Assembly: GCA_948144175.1 (NCBI GenBank)
Contig: CANXME010002654.1
Location: 186,001-250,000 of the forward strand
Length of the DNA stretch: 64,000 nt
Direction: 5' to 3'
Source: Closterium sp. NIES-65
Taxonomy: Eukaryota; Streptophyta; Zygnematophyceae; Desmidiales; Closteriaceae
Below the pieces are notes generated by a model. It was not told the DNA's origin, made no database searches, and was given only the letters and a program-made list of their open reading frames with translations. Position numbers and translations under genes: made by a program. Within the stretch, counting starts at the first letter, position 1. Each line of letters starts with the position of its first letter. Below, in pieces: positions 55,637 through 63,950 of the stretch.

Positions 55637-55804
55637 GGACGCGGCACCTCTAGCACCGATCCTGCGATCGATCCTGCGCAGGATCGAATGTTTTAGGAGT
55701 TTAAAATGGTATTGAAAGATTTAAATGCTTTCAAAAAGAATTCAGCACGGTTGAATCAGCGATCCTGCGATCGACCGTGCAAAATTGCTTGAGGTGCCGC
55801 GTCC
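55637..55804 (+). mobile_element. 168-bp MITE, Harbinger/Tourist-like
   Basis: Terminal inverted repeats GGACGCGGCACCTC and GAGGTGCCGCGTCC are perfect over 14 bp and extend imperfectly to AGCA/TGCT. A 3-bp TSD TAA lies at 55634-55636 and 55805-55807; a TAA/TTA duplication is the signature of PIF/Harbinger elements. The interior is AT-rich with copies of GATCCTGCGATCGA at both ends. No coding capacity, so it needs a transposase from elsewhere. Confidence 0.8.
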
Positions 55805-55807
55805 TAA

Positions 55808-56333
55808 CACCTCGATCGACACGGCTATTTCCTCCCGTCGCACAAAAACTACATACCCGTCGCGCGGCTATTCCCAACTCTTGCTAAGTTGTTACCTTCC
55901 CTCGCGCGGCAGGAACCCTTCCCTCTCGCGGTTTCTGTCGCGTGTGCCTGGTCCCTTCTCTCACCTGTATCTCCAGTTCCTCACCTGTGAGTCGCTTCCC
56001 TCCCGCCGCAATTCCCTTCTCTCACGCCGGTAGTCCGTTGGAACATGCGCGTGCTCTTCCCCACGCGCTGCCATTCTCTTCCCCACGCGCTGCCATTCCC
56101 TTCCCCATACGCTCCCATTTCGTTCCCCACGCGCTACCATTCCTTTCCCCTTACGCACTCATCCTCTTACCCTTACGATTCCATTCCCTTCCCCTCACGC
56201 ACCCATTCCCTCCCCCTCACGCCGCCATCCCCTTCCCCACACGATACCATTCCCTTCCCCCATTCTCCTCCTCTTCCCCGCACAGCAGTATCGTGCGCCC
56301 CACCGCCCCACCTCGGCACCTGCGCGGGGCGCC
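55808..56333 (+). repeat. Upstream region of the OTU gene with a CCATTCCCTTCCCC minisatellite
   Basis: About 56041-56275 holds some ten degenerate units of roughly 20-22 bp built on CCATTCCCTTCCCCACGCG. The segment before it is unique. It probably includes the promoter and 5' untranslated region of the gene that follows; no clear TATA box was recognised. Confidence 0.55.
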
Positions 56334-59300
56334 ATGGCGGCAGCGCGCCCGTCGTGTTGCCTGCGAGCGGCGGTGGGCGTGAAGGTACCCTCTGCTGCGC
56401 TGCTCTCCGATCGCCCACCCTCCCCAGGTGCTCCCTGCTGCTCGGCGTTGCTCCCTGCCCTCTCGGCTGCGCTGCTGCTCCTTTGGCCCGAAAGTCCATC
56501 GCACCAATCAACCAGCAAAGCGCTGCCTCATCACTCATCCCACTCTCATAGTCGTACGATTCACTGATTGCACTCGCGCTTCCCTTCTTTCTCTCCACTT
56601 CCCCTCTCTCTTACATGCTCCAACATCCACGCGCTGCCATACACCACCATGCATGCACCGCTGTGCGCCACTGCCAGCATCGCTGCAGCACTTCTCCTGG
56701 GAGCTCCTGCCATCTGCCGCCGACCCCCTTGCTGCCGCTGCCAGCCCCTTCGCGTCCATCTCTGCTGCATTCGCACCTCGGAGCGCCCGGCAACCCAACT
56801 CTGAAGACGCCGCCGATGTTGCTGCCGCCACCCGCGGGCTGTGCTTCGCGCGCATCCAGCCGCCCCGCCCCGCTCCTCCTCGGTGCGTCGCTCTGCGCAG
56901 TGCACACAGCCTCCGTGGTGCACACAGCCTCCGTGGTGCACACAGCCTCCGTGGTGCACACAGCCTCCGTGGTGCACACAGCCTCCGTGGTGCACACAGC
57001 CTCCGTGGGCTTGACTTGGCACGCCTCCCCTGCCGTCACCACCACCAGCATGAACGAGTCGCAGCAGCATGAACGAGTCGCAGCAGCATGAACGAGTCGC
57101 AGCAGCATGAACGAGTCGCAGCAGCATGAACGAGTCGCAGCAGCATGAACGAGTCCCAGCGCTGCTCTTTGCCCCACGCATCACCACCGTTTTCCCCTCC
57201 CTCCCTTCCCCCTCTCTTCCCGCCCTCCTCCTGTGCGCGGCATGGCATGGCAGGGGGGGCGGGGCGGCGGGCAAGAAGGTGGAGTACTACTCGGTGCACT
57301 AGGAGGCAAGTGGCCCCCTCTTTCATTTCTTTCCCTCCCTGTCGCGTGCCACATGTGGCATGGCAGGGGCGGCGGTGGGGCGGCGGGCAAGAAGGTGGAG
57401 TACTACTCGGTGCGCCGCGTGCAGGCTGACGGCCGCTGCATGTTCCGCGCCCTGGTGAGCCCTGCATGTTCCGCGCCCTGGTGAGCCCTGCATGTTCCGC
57501 GCCCTGGTGAGCCCTGCATGTTCCGCGCCCTGGTGAGCCCTGCACTGCTGCGAGGAGGGGTGGGAGAGGGAGAGGCGTGAGAGAGGGAGAAGGTGGTGTA
57601 TACCCACTGCTTCCTCTTCTCCATGTCCCCACGCCACCGTTTCCCTGATCCACCATGCTCCCCAATCCACCATGCACCCTTTTCCAATCCACCATACCCC
57701 CCAATTCACCATGCCCCCATGCCACCATTGCCCCATGCAACCATGCCCCCATGCCGCCCCAATGCTGCCATGCTGCCATGCTGCCATGCCGCCATGCTGC
57801 CATGCCGCCATGCTGCCATGCCGCCATGCTGCCATGCCGCCATGCTGCAGGTATCGGGCATGGCGGCCAACAAGAACATGGCGCTCTCCCCCGCCGATGA
57901 GACTCGCGAGGCAGGTGTGTGCAGGCAGGGGGTGTGTGCAGGCAGGGGGTGTGTGCAGGCAGGGGGTGTGTGCAGGCAGGGGGTGTGTGCAGGCAGAGGG
58001 TTCGTGGAACAGTAATGGCAGTTTCATGTCTTGTGCCTGATGCCATGCCTGGAACCATCTCTCAATTGGTTTTTCTTTCTCCTCTCCCTGCTCCCCGTAC
58101 TTCCTATCTTGTGTCTTGACATGCCACGCCATACTGTGACATCCGCGCCATACTGGGACATCCGCGCCATACTGTGACATCCGTGCCATACTGTGACATC
58201 CGCACCATACTGTGACATCCGCGCCATACTGTGACATCCGCGCCATACTGTGACATCCGCGCCATACTGTGACATCCGCGCCATACTGTGACATGCCACG
58301 CCATACTGTGCCATGCCATGCCATACTGTGCCATGCCACGCCATATGTCATGCCATATGCCATGCCATTTGCCATGCGACGCCATACCATATGCCATGCC
58401 ATTCCATGCCATACCATGCCACGCCATGCCATATGCCATGCCATACCATGCCATGCCATTTGCCATTCGCCACGCTGCCATGGGACGCATCAGACGAGCT
58501 GCGGCTGGCGGTGGCGGATGCGCTGTGCGGCAGTGAGAAGCGCCGCGCCGCATACGAGGAAGCACTCATCGCCATTACCGTGGAGGAGAGCCTCTCAAGG
58601 TGAGAGAAAGGGGGTGTTGCTGAGTGCAGGGGGAGGGGGCGAAGGGGTGGGCAGGGAGGGCAGGTGCATGAGGAGGCACTCATCTCCATCACCATGGAGG
58701 AGAGCCTGCAGCGGTGAGAGAGAAGGGGGAGGGGGGATGGGGGGTGGGGAAGGGGGGTGGGCAGGGATGGCAGGCGTACGAGGGGGTGCTGATCGCCATC
58801 AATGTGGAGGAGAGCCTTGCTTTACAGTGGCAGTAACGGCTTGCTTTACTGTGGAGGATGCTTGCAACTCAAGCATGGGTTACGAGTCATGAGTCATGGG
58901 TCATGGGTAATGGCATATGGGACATGGGTTGAGGGTCATGAGACATGGGTCATGGGTCATGGGTTACGGGATATGGGACATGGGTTGAGGGTTACTGGGA
59001 AGCGACGATACCAGTTTCTGATCGGCCATTGGTGCGATCAGTGGAAACGAGCCGTGAACGGGGGGACGACCGTTGTGAATTTTGAGCACTGGGATGAAAA
59101 GAATGTTTTCCGTCCTTGGAAACCTCACCTTCACTTGGAAACCTCACCTTCACTTGGAAACCTCACCTTCACTTGGAAACCTCACCTTCACTTGGAAACC
59201 TCACCTTCACTTGGAAACCTCACCTTCACTTGGAAACCTCACCTTCACTTGGAAACCTCACCTTCACTTGGAAACCTCACCTTCACTTGGAAACCTCACC

Positions 59301-60210
59301 TTCACTTGGAAACCTCACCTTCACTTGGAAACCTCACCTTCACTTGGAATCCTCACCTTCACTTGGAAACCTCACCTTCACTTGGAAACCTCACCCTCCA
59401 CTGCATCTCTGCATCATCTTCCACGAATTCAACCCACCCTGTCCTTCATGTCTCCCTGTCCGCCGGCCTGCCCTCCACCAATCAGGTACTGCCAGCGCAT
59501 CACCAGGCCTGACTTCTGGGGGGGAGAGTCGGAGCTGCTGGTAAGATGAGACAAGCGCTGCTAGTGGGGTCTGCTTGGCGGACATGCATGTTGATTGTTT
59601 ATGTTCATGCACGCTGTACACGTACACTTTGCTAGCCCTATTATTTGTGACGCTGAATTTCCATTCCTGCTTGAAATTTTCTTATCTCTCTCTGCTCCCC
59701 AGTGGTACCCTTGTCAGTGTTCTAGTTCTGATTGTGGTATCGCATTGCTCTATCAACTTGCCCCTTCACAGGTGCTGTCGCGCATGTGTTCGCAGCCCAT
59801 CATTGTGTACATCCCCGAGTCCAAGGTGCGCCCAACCTCTCCTCTCCCTCTGCACTCCTCCTCCTCATCCAAGCAGCAACACCACTCTCTCTCTCTCCCT
59901 GCCTCTTGCCGTGCCATGGTCAAGTGATGCACCGCCCTCTCCATGCCACACCCACACCGTACGCCACATTCCATCGGCACCGCTCCATGCCACATCTTGC
60001 CATGCGTCCTCCCCATTCCCCCATGCTCCCACCGCCCCACCCCTCACGGCGTGGCAGGCGCGGCAGGGGGCGCGGTGGGGCGGGGGCGTGGTGCCCATCG
60101 CGGAGTACGGCAGCGAGTTCGGGCGGGCGGCGGGTGCACACGGCAACAAGCCGCGCAAGGCGGTGCGGCTGCTGTACAATGGCAGCAACCACTACGACCT
60201 CCTCCTCTAG
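56334..60210 (+). CDS. OTU-domain cysteine protease (plant OTU4-like), spliced host gene
   Basis: Deubiquitinase family C64/OTU, cutting ubiquitin from proteins. Exons with matching phases and GT..AG borders: 57367-57454, 57851-57914, 58494-58599, 59486-59540, 59772-59825, 60058-60210 (TAG). The joined product reads KKVEYYSVRRVQADGRCMFRAL (catalytic Cys in DGRC), NMALSPADETREA, DELRLAVADALCG..RRAAYEEAL, RYCQRITRPDFWGGESELL, VLSRMCSQPIIVYIPESK, VVPIAEYGSEFG and VRLLYNGSNHYDLLL (catalytic His). This order matches plant OTU4-type proteins. Two earlier exons, 56334-56384 (MAAARPSCCLRAAVGVK) and 56689-56882, fit by phase (the latter ends CG, completed by G at 57367) but are much less certain. The product is about 250 aa. 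The OTU core is sound; the N-terminus and any targeting peptide are inference. Introns are almost wholly minisatellites, and exon edges are duplicated. Confidence 0.85.
56900..57008 (+). repeat. 18-bp minisatellite in the intron before the catalytic-Cys exon
   Basis: Six units of CCTCCGTGGTGCACACAG, nearly perfect. Confidence 0.95.
57049..57154 (+). repeat. 19-bp minisatellite in the same intron
   Basis: Five to six units of CATGAACGAGTCGCAGCAG. Long minus-strand open frames across it are artefacts of the repeat. Confidence 0.95.
57244..57298 (+). repeat. Partial upstream duplicate of the catalytic-Cys exon (pseudo-exon)
   Basis: Repeats the acceptor and exon start (GGCATGGCAGG ... GCAAGAAGGTGGAGTACTAC) seen at 57358-57413, about 116 bp upstream, then runs into TAG. 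A pyrimidine-rich tract precedes both copies, so this copy also has an acceptor-like site. Confidence 0.85.
57437..57540 (+). repeat. 26-bp x 4 tandem repeat spanning the splice donor after the catalytic Cys
   Basis: Units start at 57437, 57463, 57489 and 57515. Each contains TGCATGTTCCGCGCCCTG followed by GTGAGC, i.e. the codons for Cys-Met-Phe-Arg-Ala-Leu plus a 5' splice site. The first unit is the exon end; the other three lie in the intron. Confidence 0.95.
57652..57850 (+). repeat. CCATGC/GCCATGCTG simple repeats in an OTU intron
   Basis: CCACCATGC-type repeats merging into GCCATGCTGCCATGCC units that run up to the acceptor CTGCAG at 57850. Confidence 0.9.
57915..58000 (+). repeat. 17-bp x 5 repeat beginning at a splice donor
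   Basis: Units of GTGTGTGCAGGCAGGGG (starts 57915, 57932, 57949 and on). The first unit's GTGTGT is the donor of exon 57851-57914. Confidence 0.92.
58126..58300 (+). repeat. 19-bp minisatellite in an OTU intron
   Basis: About nine units of ATACTGTGACATCCGCGCC with few changes. Confidence 0.95.
58301..58480 (+). repeat. CCATGCCATA simple repeat in the same intron
   Basis: Irregular run of CCATGCCATA/CCATACCATG words ending just before the acceptor at 58493. Confidence 0.9.
58550..58825 (+). repeat. About 110-bp x 3 duplication of an OTU exon end
   Basis: The real exon end (from GCATACGAGGAAGCACTC, 58550, to the donor at 58600) recurs degraded at about 58665 and 58774. The first extra copy keeps a GGTGAGAG donor-like site; the second has lost it. 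G-rich DNA separates the copies. Confidence 0.85.
58880..59000 (+). repeat. CATGGGTCATGGGT repeat in an OTU intron
   Basis: Irregular repeats of CATGGGT/CATGGGTTGAGGGT words in the long intron 58600-59485. Confidence 0.85.
59116..59396 (+). repeat. 19-bp x about 15 minisatellite in an OTU intron
   Basis: Units of CTTGGAAACCTCACCTTCA, almost perfect. Because 19 is not a multiple of 3, the array is open in all three plus frames, producing spurious open frames. Confidence 0.96.
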
Positions 60211-60334
60211 GCTCGGAAACCACTACGACCTCCTCCTCTAGGCTCGGCAACCACTACGAGCTCCTCCTCTAGGCTCGGCAACCACTACGACCTCCTCCTC
60301 TAGGCTCGGCAACCACTACGAACTCCTCCTCTAG
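60186..60334 (+). repeat. 31-bp x 5 tandem repeat of the end of the OTU coding region
   Basis: Units start near 60186, 60217, 60248, 60279 and 60310. Each contains AACCACTACGA(C/G/A)CTCCTCCTC plus TAG, i.e. the codons for the catalytic His-Tyr-Asp-Leu-Leu-Leu and stop. The first unit is the true end of the gene; the rest form the 3' untranslated region. Confidence 0.95.
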
Positions 60335-60540
60335 TGCCCCGTCTGCTCACCTCTGCCCTGTTTTGTCGGACATAGAACCAACGAATGGAAGGCAAGAGGC
60401 TGCTGCGCTGTGCAGCGCTAACCATTACAATCTGCTCGTTGAGTGATTCGAACTTGTGCCACTTGGTTATTGAAATTACTAAGCCAAGAGAAGCCAGGAA
60501 TAAGCTCAAAACACGCTGAAACAGCACCTTCGATTTGTAT
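60335..60540 (+). other. Short unique spacer downstream of the OTU gene
   Basis: No gene or repeat seen; probably the rest of the 3' untranslated region. Confidence 0.4.
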
Positions 60541-60886
60541 GATAGTGTAAGGAAAATCCCTTTTCCTTACTTCGCATCCCTGCTCAACGCGTACATCACT
60601 GTAGCACCTCAGTCAGCACCGTTACCACTCGCGATCCTCGCATCGACAATCATCCCGCCATCTTCGCACATCGCACCCCGACCTCACGGCTCGGCTGGTA
60701 ACCCGCGCTCCGGGCCTCCACTTCGACACTTTCCCAACCTCAGTCCCAGGCTCGTTGCACGACAACCACAGTCCATTACCGTTACCACTGTAGTTTCGCT
60801 ATATATTCTTCACTCATGCCTTCGCTCATTGTCTTCTTGCTTCGATAGTGCAATTCTCGTTCGTCCACTCAATTGCACTCGTAACA
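60541..60886 (+). repeat. 5' LTR of gypsy L
   Basis: Ends ..ACTCGTAACA just before the PBS; contains TATATATT near 60803. The left edge is uncertain (TGTAAGG or a nearby TG). Confidence 0.55.
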
Positions 60887-60888
60887 CT

Positions 60889-60901
60889 TGGTATTCAGAG
60901 C
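60889..60901 (+). promoter_or_regulatory. Primer binding site of gypsy L
   Basis: TGGTATTCAGAGC two bases after the LTR; close to the initiator Met-tRNA type. Confidence 0.7.
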
Positions 60902-61070
60902 CTACGATCTCATCTCGGACCGCATCCACACTTCCGCTTCCCCACTATCTCAATTTTTTGGGGGGGGGTAGACGTCTCTCAGCGATACAGCACCGCCGCT
61001 CGTAGTGCTCTCTCGTAAGCACGCACGGCCACGACCGAGGCTCTCGCTGAGCTTGCCCGACACCCCCGCC

Positions 61071-62249
61071 ATGGCCGATTTCACGCTCGCCACGTTGACG
61101 CAGGAGCAGCTTGATCGTCTCGTGCGTCAACTAGAAGATTCGGCGCTCGAAATCGCGACACTCACGGCGGAACGTGACTCCGCCCGTCAACAATCCACGG
61201 TGAACATTCCGGCGACACCACACGCACCGACAAATGCATCTGCACAATCGGACGAGCCGATCATCATCTCGTCCGGCACACCAACACAACACGACAGCAT
61301 GGGACAACGCTCACGCGCAGCCAGTGATGGCGCCGCCCAGCCGATGCCTGGCATGGGGGGAGGCAGGATCGCACCAAGCCCGCGGGAGCCCCAGGAAGCC
61401 CGTCGGCACGTGGAATTTGCGGCAACAAGTGGCGAACAGGCCATTATGGCACCAATGCCGCTCAAGCCGCAACGCCCGCCCTGCTTCGACCCAAGCCAAC
61501 GCGGAGGTCCGACGGTTCAATCGTGGGTCTTCACGATGAACGTCTTCTTCGACGCAAACTACGTCGAGTCGGACGCCGCGAAGATCCGGTATGCAGTTTC
61601 GCTGCTAAGGGGCCCCGCCATGGACTGGTGGCGAGTCATCGTGACATCGCCACGCGCCTACGAGCCACCGTCGCACGAGGAAGGGCCCACGGGTCCAGCT
61701 GTCACCTGGAGTTCGTTCTGCGAGACCGCCCAATACAGCACGTGGGATGCGTGGTGCGCAGGACTACGGGCGCGCTTCGAGCCGATCGCGGCTTCGATTT
61801 CGGCGCGTCAGAGATTGCGCACTTGGCGCCAGCTCGGGTCGGTTCAAGATTATACAAGCGGTTTTCTCGCACTTTGCGAACAGGTCGGCTACATGCACGA
61901 AGCGGAGCGGGTGGACCGTTACATCGGAGGGCTGAAGCCGGATATCTCGCACGAAATCATGCTGCGCGGACCCTCTAACTTCAACGAGATTCTCGCGCTC
62001 GCCGAGAAAATCGACATTCTACGCCGACCGAGACCGGGGTCCTACTACGGACATCGCCCTCGGGGACCAACCGAACACGCCACTGTACACGCCGTCGCAA
62101 CGAATGCAGCTGCCGCACCGTTCAAGGGGCGCTGCTTTGCTTGCAACAGGCCGGGCCATCGCAAGAGCGAATGCCCAGAGGAGCTGAGGCGCCGCGGAGC
62201 AGAGCAGGGGAGGCAGTCTCAGAGGCAGGGAAACGCCAGCAGTCAGTAG
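61071..62249 (+). CDS. Gag of gypsy L, 392 aa
   Basis: Forms the capsid that packages the element RNA. I chose the ATG at 61071 (MADFTLATLTQEQLDRL), preceded by CCGCC; the frame is open from 61005. An N-terminal coiled-coil-like segment (about residues 10-45) comes first, then a low-complexity stretch, then the Retrotrans_gag core: DAAKIRYAVSLLRGPAMDWW, TWDAWCAGLRARFEPI and RLRTWRQLGSVQDYTSGFL. The end holds the zinc knuckle CFACNRPGHRKSEC (C-x2-C-x4-H-x4-C). The stop TAG is at 62247-62249. The protease/pol frame overlaps the end in the -1 frame. Confidence 0.93.
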   Translation: MADFTLATLTQEQLDRLVRQLEDSALEIATLTAERDSARQQSTVNIPATPHAPTNASAQSDEPIIISSGTPTQHDSMGQRSRAASDGAAQPMPGMGGGRIAPSPREPQEARRHVEFAATSGEQAIMAPMPLKPQRPPCFDPSQRGGPTVQSWVFTMNVFFDANYVESDAAKIRYAVSLLRGPAMDWWRVIVTSPRAYEPPSHEEGPTGPAVTWSSFCETAQYSTWDAWCAGLRARFEPIAASISARQRLRTWRQLGSVQDYTSGFLALCEQVGYMHEAERVDRYIGGLKPDISHEIMLRGPSNFNEILALAEKIDILRRPRPGSYYGHRPRGPTEHATVHAVATNAAAAPFKGRCFACNRPGHRKSECPEELRRRGAEQGRQSQRQGNASSQ

Positions 62250-62290
62250 AAGTTGGGCCAACTACTGACGAGACTGCCTGCTCGCCCAAC
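62228..62290 (+). promoter_or_regulatory. Predicted -1 programmed ribosomal frameshift signal (slippery site plus pseudoknot)
   Basis: Slippery heptamer G GGA AAC (62228-62234), in phase with the gag frame. Spacer of 7 nt (62235-62241). Stem 1: 62242-62249 (GTCAGTAG) with 62262-62269 (CTACTGAC). Stem 2: 62252-62258 (GTTGGGC) in the stem-1 loop with 62284-62290 (GCCCAAC) downstream. Loops of 2, 3 and 14 nt. This is the H-type layout that drives gag-pro/pol frameshifting in retroelements. Confidence 0.8.
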
Positions 62291-62732
62291 CGCACCGACC
62301 CTCACCGAGTCACAGTACCGATTCACGCCATCGATTGGGCTCGGATGAATAAGGAGGGTACAGCGACGGATTGCCCAGTACTGATCTACGGGAAGATACA
62401 GGGAGCAGCAGTGAAGATTTTTATTGACGGAGGAGCAAGTCACAGTTTAGTTAATACCGCGACCGCACGGAAACTGCAGTTAACACTTAACCGCTGCTTA
62501 CCTGAGATAGACGCACGCTTAGTCGACGGCACGCCACTGGCCATACGGGAAAAGGTGGAGCGAGTAAAAATCTGCTGCGGAGGGAACTTCCGGTTTACAC
62601 AGGAAATGCTCGCCACGACACTGGATGGGCACGACATTTTATTGGGACGTGATTGGCTGCAACGGTATAACCCGCGAATCGACTGGACGACGGGTAGCTG
62701 CACCGTGCGAAGTAGTGGTAACTGGGTCGAAC
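62229..62732 (+). CDS. Protease and start of Pol of gypsy L, 3' end cut by element O
   Basis: Read in the -1 frame from the slippery site: GKRQQSVEVGPTTDE, then a linker with a putative cleavage region, then the retropepsin-like domain: CPVLIYGKIQGAAVKIFIDG, GGASHSLVNTATARKL and LATTLDGHDILLGRDWL. The active site reads DGGAS rather than the usual D(T/S)G(A)S; J has the same DGGAS, so this is a family trait. The frame runs into element O at 62733 and stops at 62735-62737. RT, RNase H and integrase would follow beyond O. Confidence 0.85.
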
Positions 62733-62916
62733 TGTGAGAATAGGTAGGTAACGATAGTAGCCATAGCTAGGACTAACCTAGCTAGGCAAGAAGAAGTTAG
62801 GCAAAAGAGGAGGGTTGTACTAGCAAGCAATGGGATACAAATATGAAACCCTAAGGGGTTATACTCGCTATAGAGTACCCCACTGCAGGCTAGATAACAA
62901 ATATGACATTCTGACA
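62733..62916 (-). repeat. 3' LTR of element O
   Basis: 184 bp; minus strand starts TGTCAGAATGTCATATTTGT and ends CCTATTCTCACA. Related to the E LTR (shares CTAGCCTGCAGTGGGGTACT). Confidence 0.85.
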
Positions 62917-63539
62917 CACCCCCATAGCCAAAGTGGGGTGTAATCAGCAGAGCAAGCAAAACAGAACAAGCTCAGGGTGGATCACAATGTCACCACACAG
63001 TCTGAGCACAAGTTCAAGCAGCAGTAGTATAAAGTTCACAGTTATAAGCAAAGCTAGAGGTAGTCACAACGGGCAAGTGAGGAGGAGGAGAGAGACTGAG
63101 AGGAGAGGCGATAGGAGGCGACGGATGAAGCTGCAGACACACGGGCAACAGGAGGCAGACTGGCACAGCGGCTACCGGACGAAGTCCCCGGACTACAAGT
63201 GCTGCTAGCGACACATCGGCATCCTCCATTCAGCTTCCCCAGATTGTCCTACTCCCCTTGGCACACACCCACTGCTACACCGCTAGCTCTCCTCCCCTTC
63301 CCCCCCCCCCCTTAGTATCACTCCACCGGCTCCACCACAATCACCCCCCCCTCAGCGGCAGCTGCAGCACAAGGAGACGGAGGAGGAGGAGGAGCAGGGA
63401 GTGGTACTGAGGAGGGTCACCCCCATACCCCTCACCCCCAATCCCTAAAGTAGGAGAATGGGGAGTAGGAGGGGTAGGGCGGTAGTAGAGGGACTGGGAA
63501 CAGCGGGGAGGGCAGGGAAGGTAGGAAACGGGCCCACCA

Positions 63540-63950
63540 CGGGCCTGGTAGGGACGCCCGAGCCGCGCGCATGCGGCCCGAGCCGCGCGCGGGTCGGGCG
63601 TCTCCCGTACGGGCCGCGCGACGGCCTGGCGCAGCCCGTACGGGCCGCGCGCGGGCCTGGCGCAGCCCGTACGGGCCGCGCGCGAGCCTGGCGCAGCCCG
63701 TACGGGCAGCGCGTGGGTCTGGCGCAGCCCGTACGGGCCGCGCGCTGCCTGTACGGGCCGCACAGAGGCCACGACGGGCGACGGGGGGCGACGCGGAGGT
63801 CCCCGTCGCCCGTCACAGCGCCTCCCAGGAGCGGCGCGCGGCGTGACGGGGCAGAAACCCACCGCGCGCCCAGAACCGCCGCGCGCCTCGGGGCGCACGG
63901 CGGGCAGAAAACCGCCGCGCGCCTCGGGGCGCACGGCGGTAAGGGAAAGT
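63540..63950 (-). repeat. GC-rich leader of element O with 31-bp repeats and a palindrome
   Basis: Four units of 31 bp (starts near 63631, 63662, 63693, 63724), each with the perfect palindrome GCCCGTACGGGC. Open frames on both strands here are compositional. Confidence 0.8.

Larger units (their letters stand above)
60541..62732 (+). mobile_element. Ty3/gypsy element L, 5' part
   Basis: 5' LTR (about 60541-60886), PBS, gag and the start of pol. It is cut at 62732 by element O; the remainder would lie beyond the right edge. Same family as J. Gag and protease here are open and undamaged, so L may have been intact before O inserted. Confidence 0.85.

Noticed and set aside
57036..58058. A 340-codon minus-strand open frame and similar long frames between 57000 and 58600
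   Set aside because: They run across minisatellites on the strand opposite the OTU exons; the proteins are short periodic peptides without domains.
56900..59396. CRISPR-like arrays (regular short repeats)
   Set aside because: Units are head-to-tail with no unique spacers, and they lie in eukaryotic introns.
59082..59549. Three overlapping plus-strand open frames of 140-236 codons
   Set aside because: A 19-bp repeat free of stops is open in every frame; the region is an intron bounded by matching splice sites.
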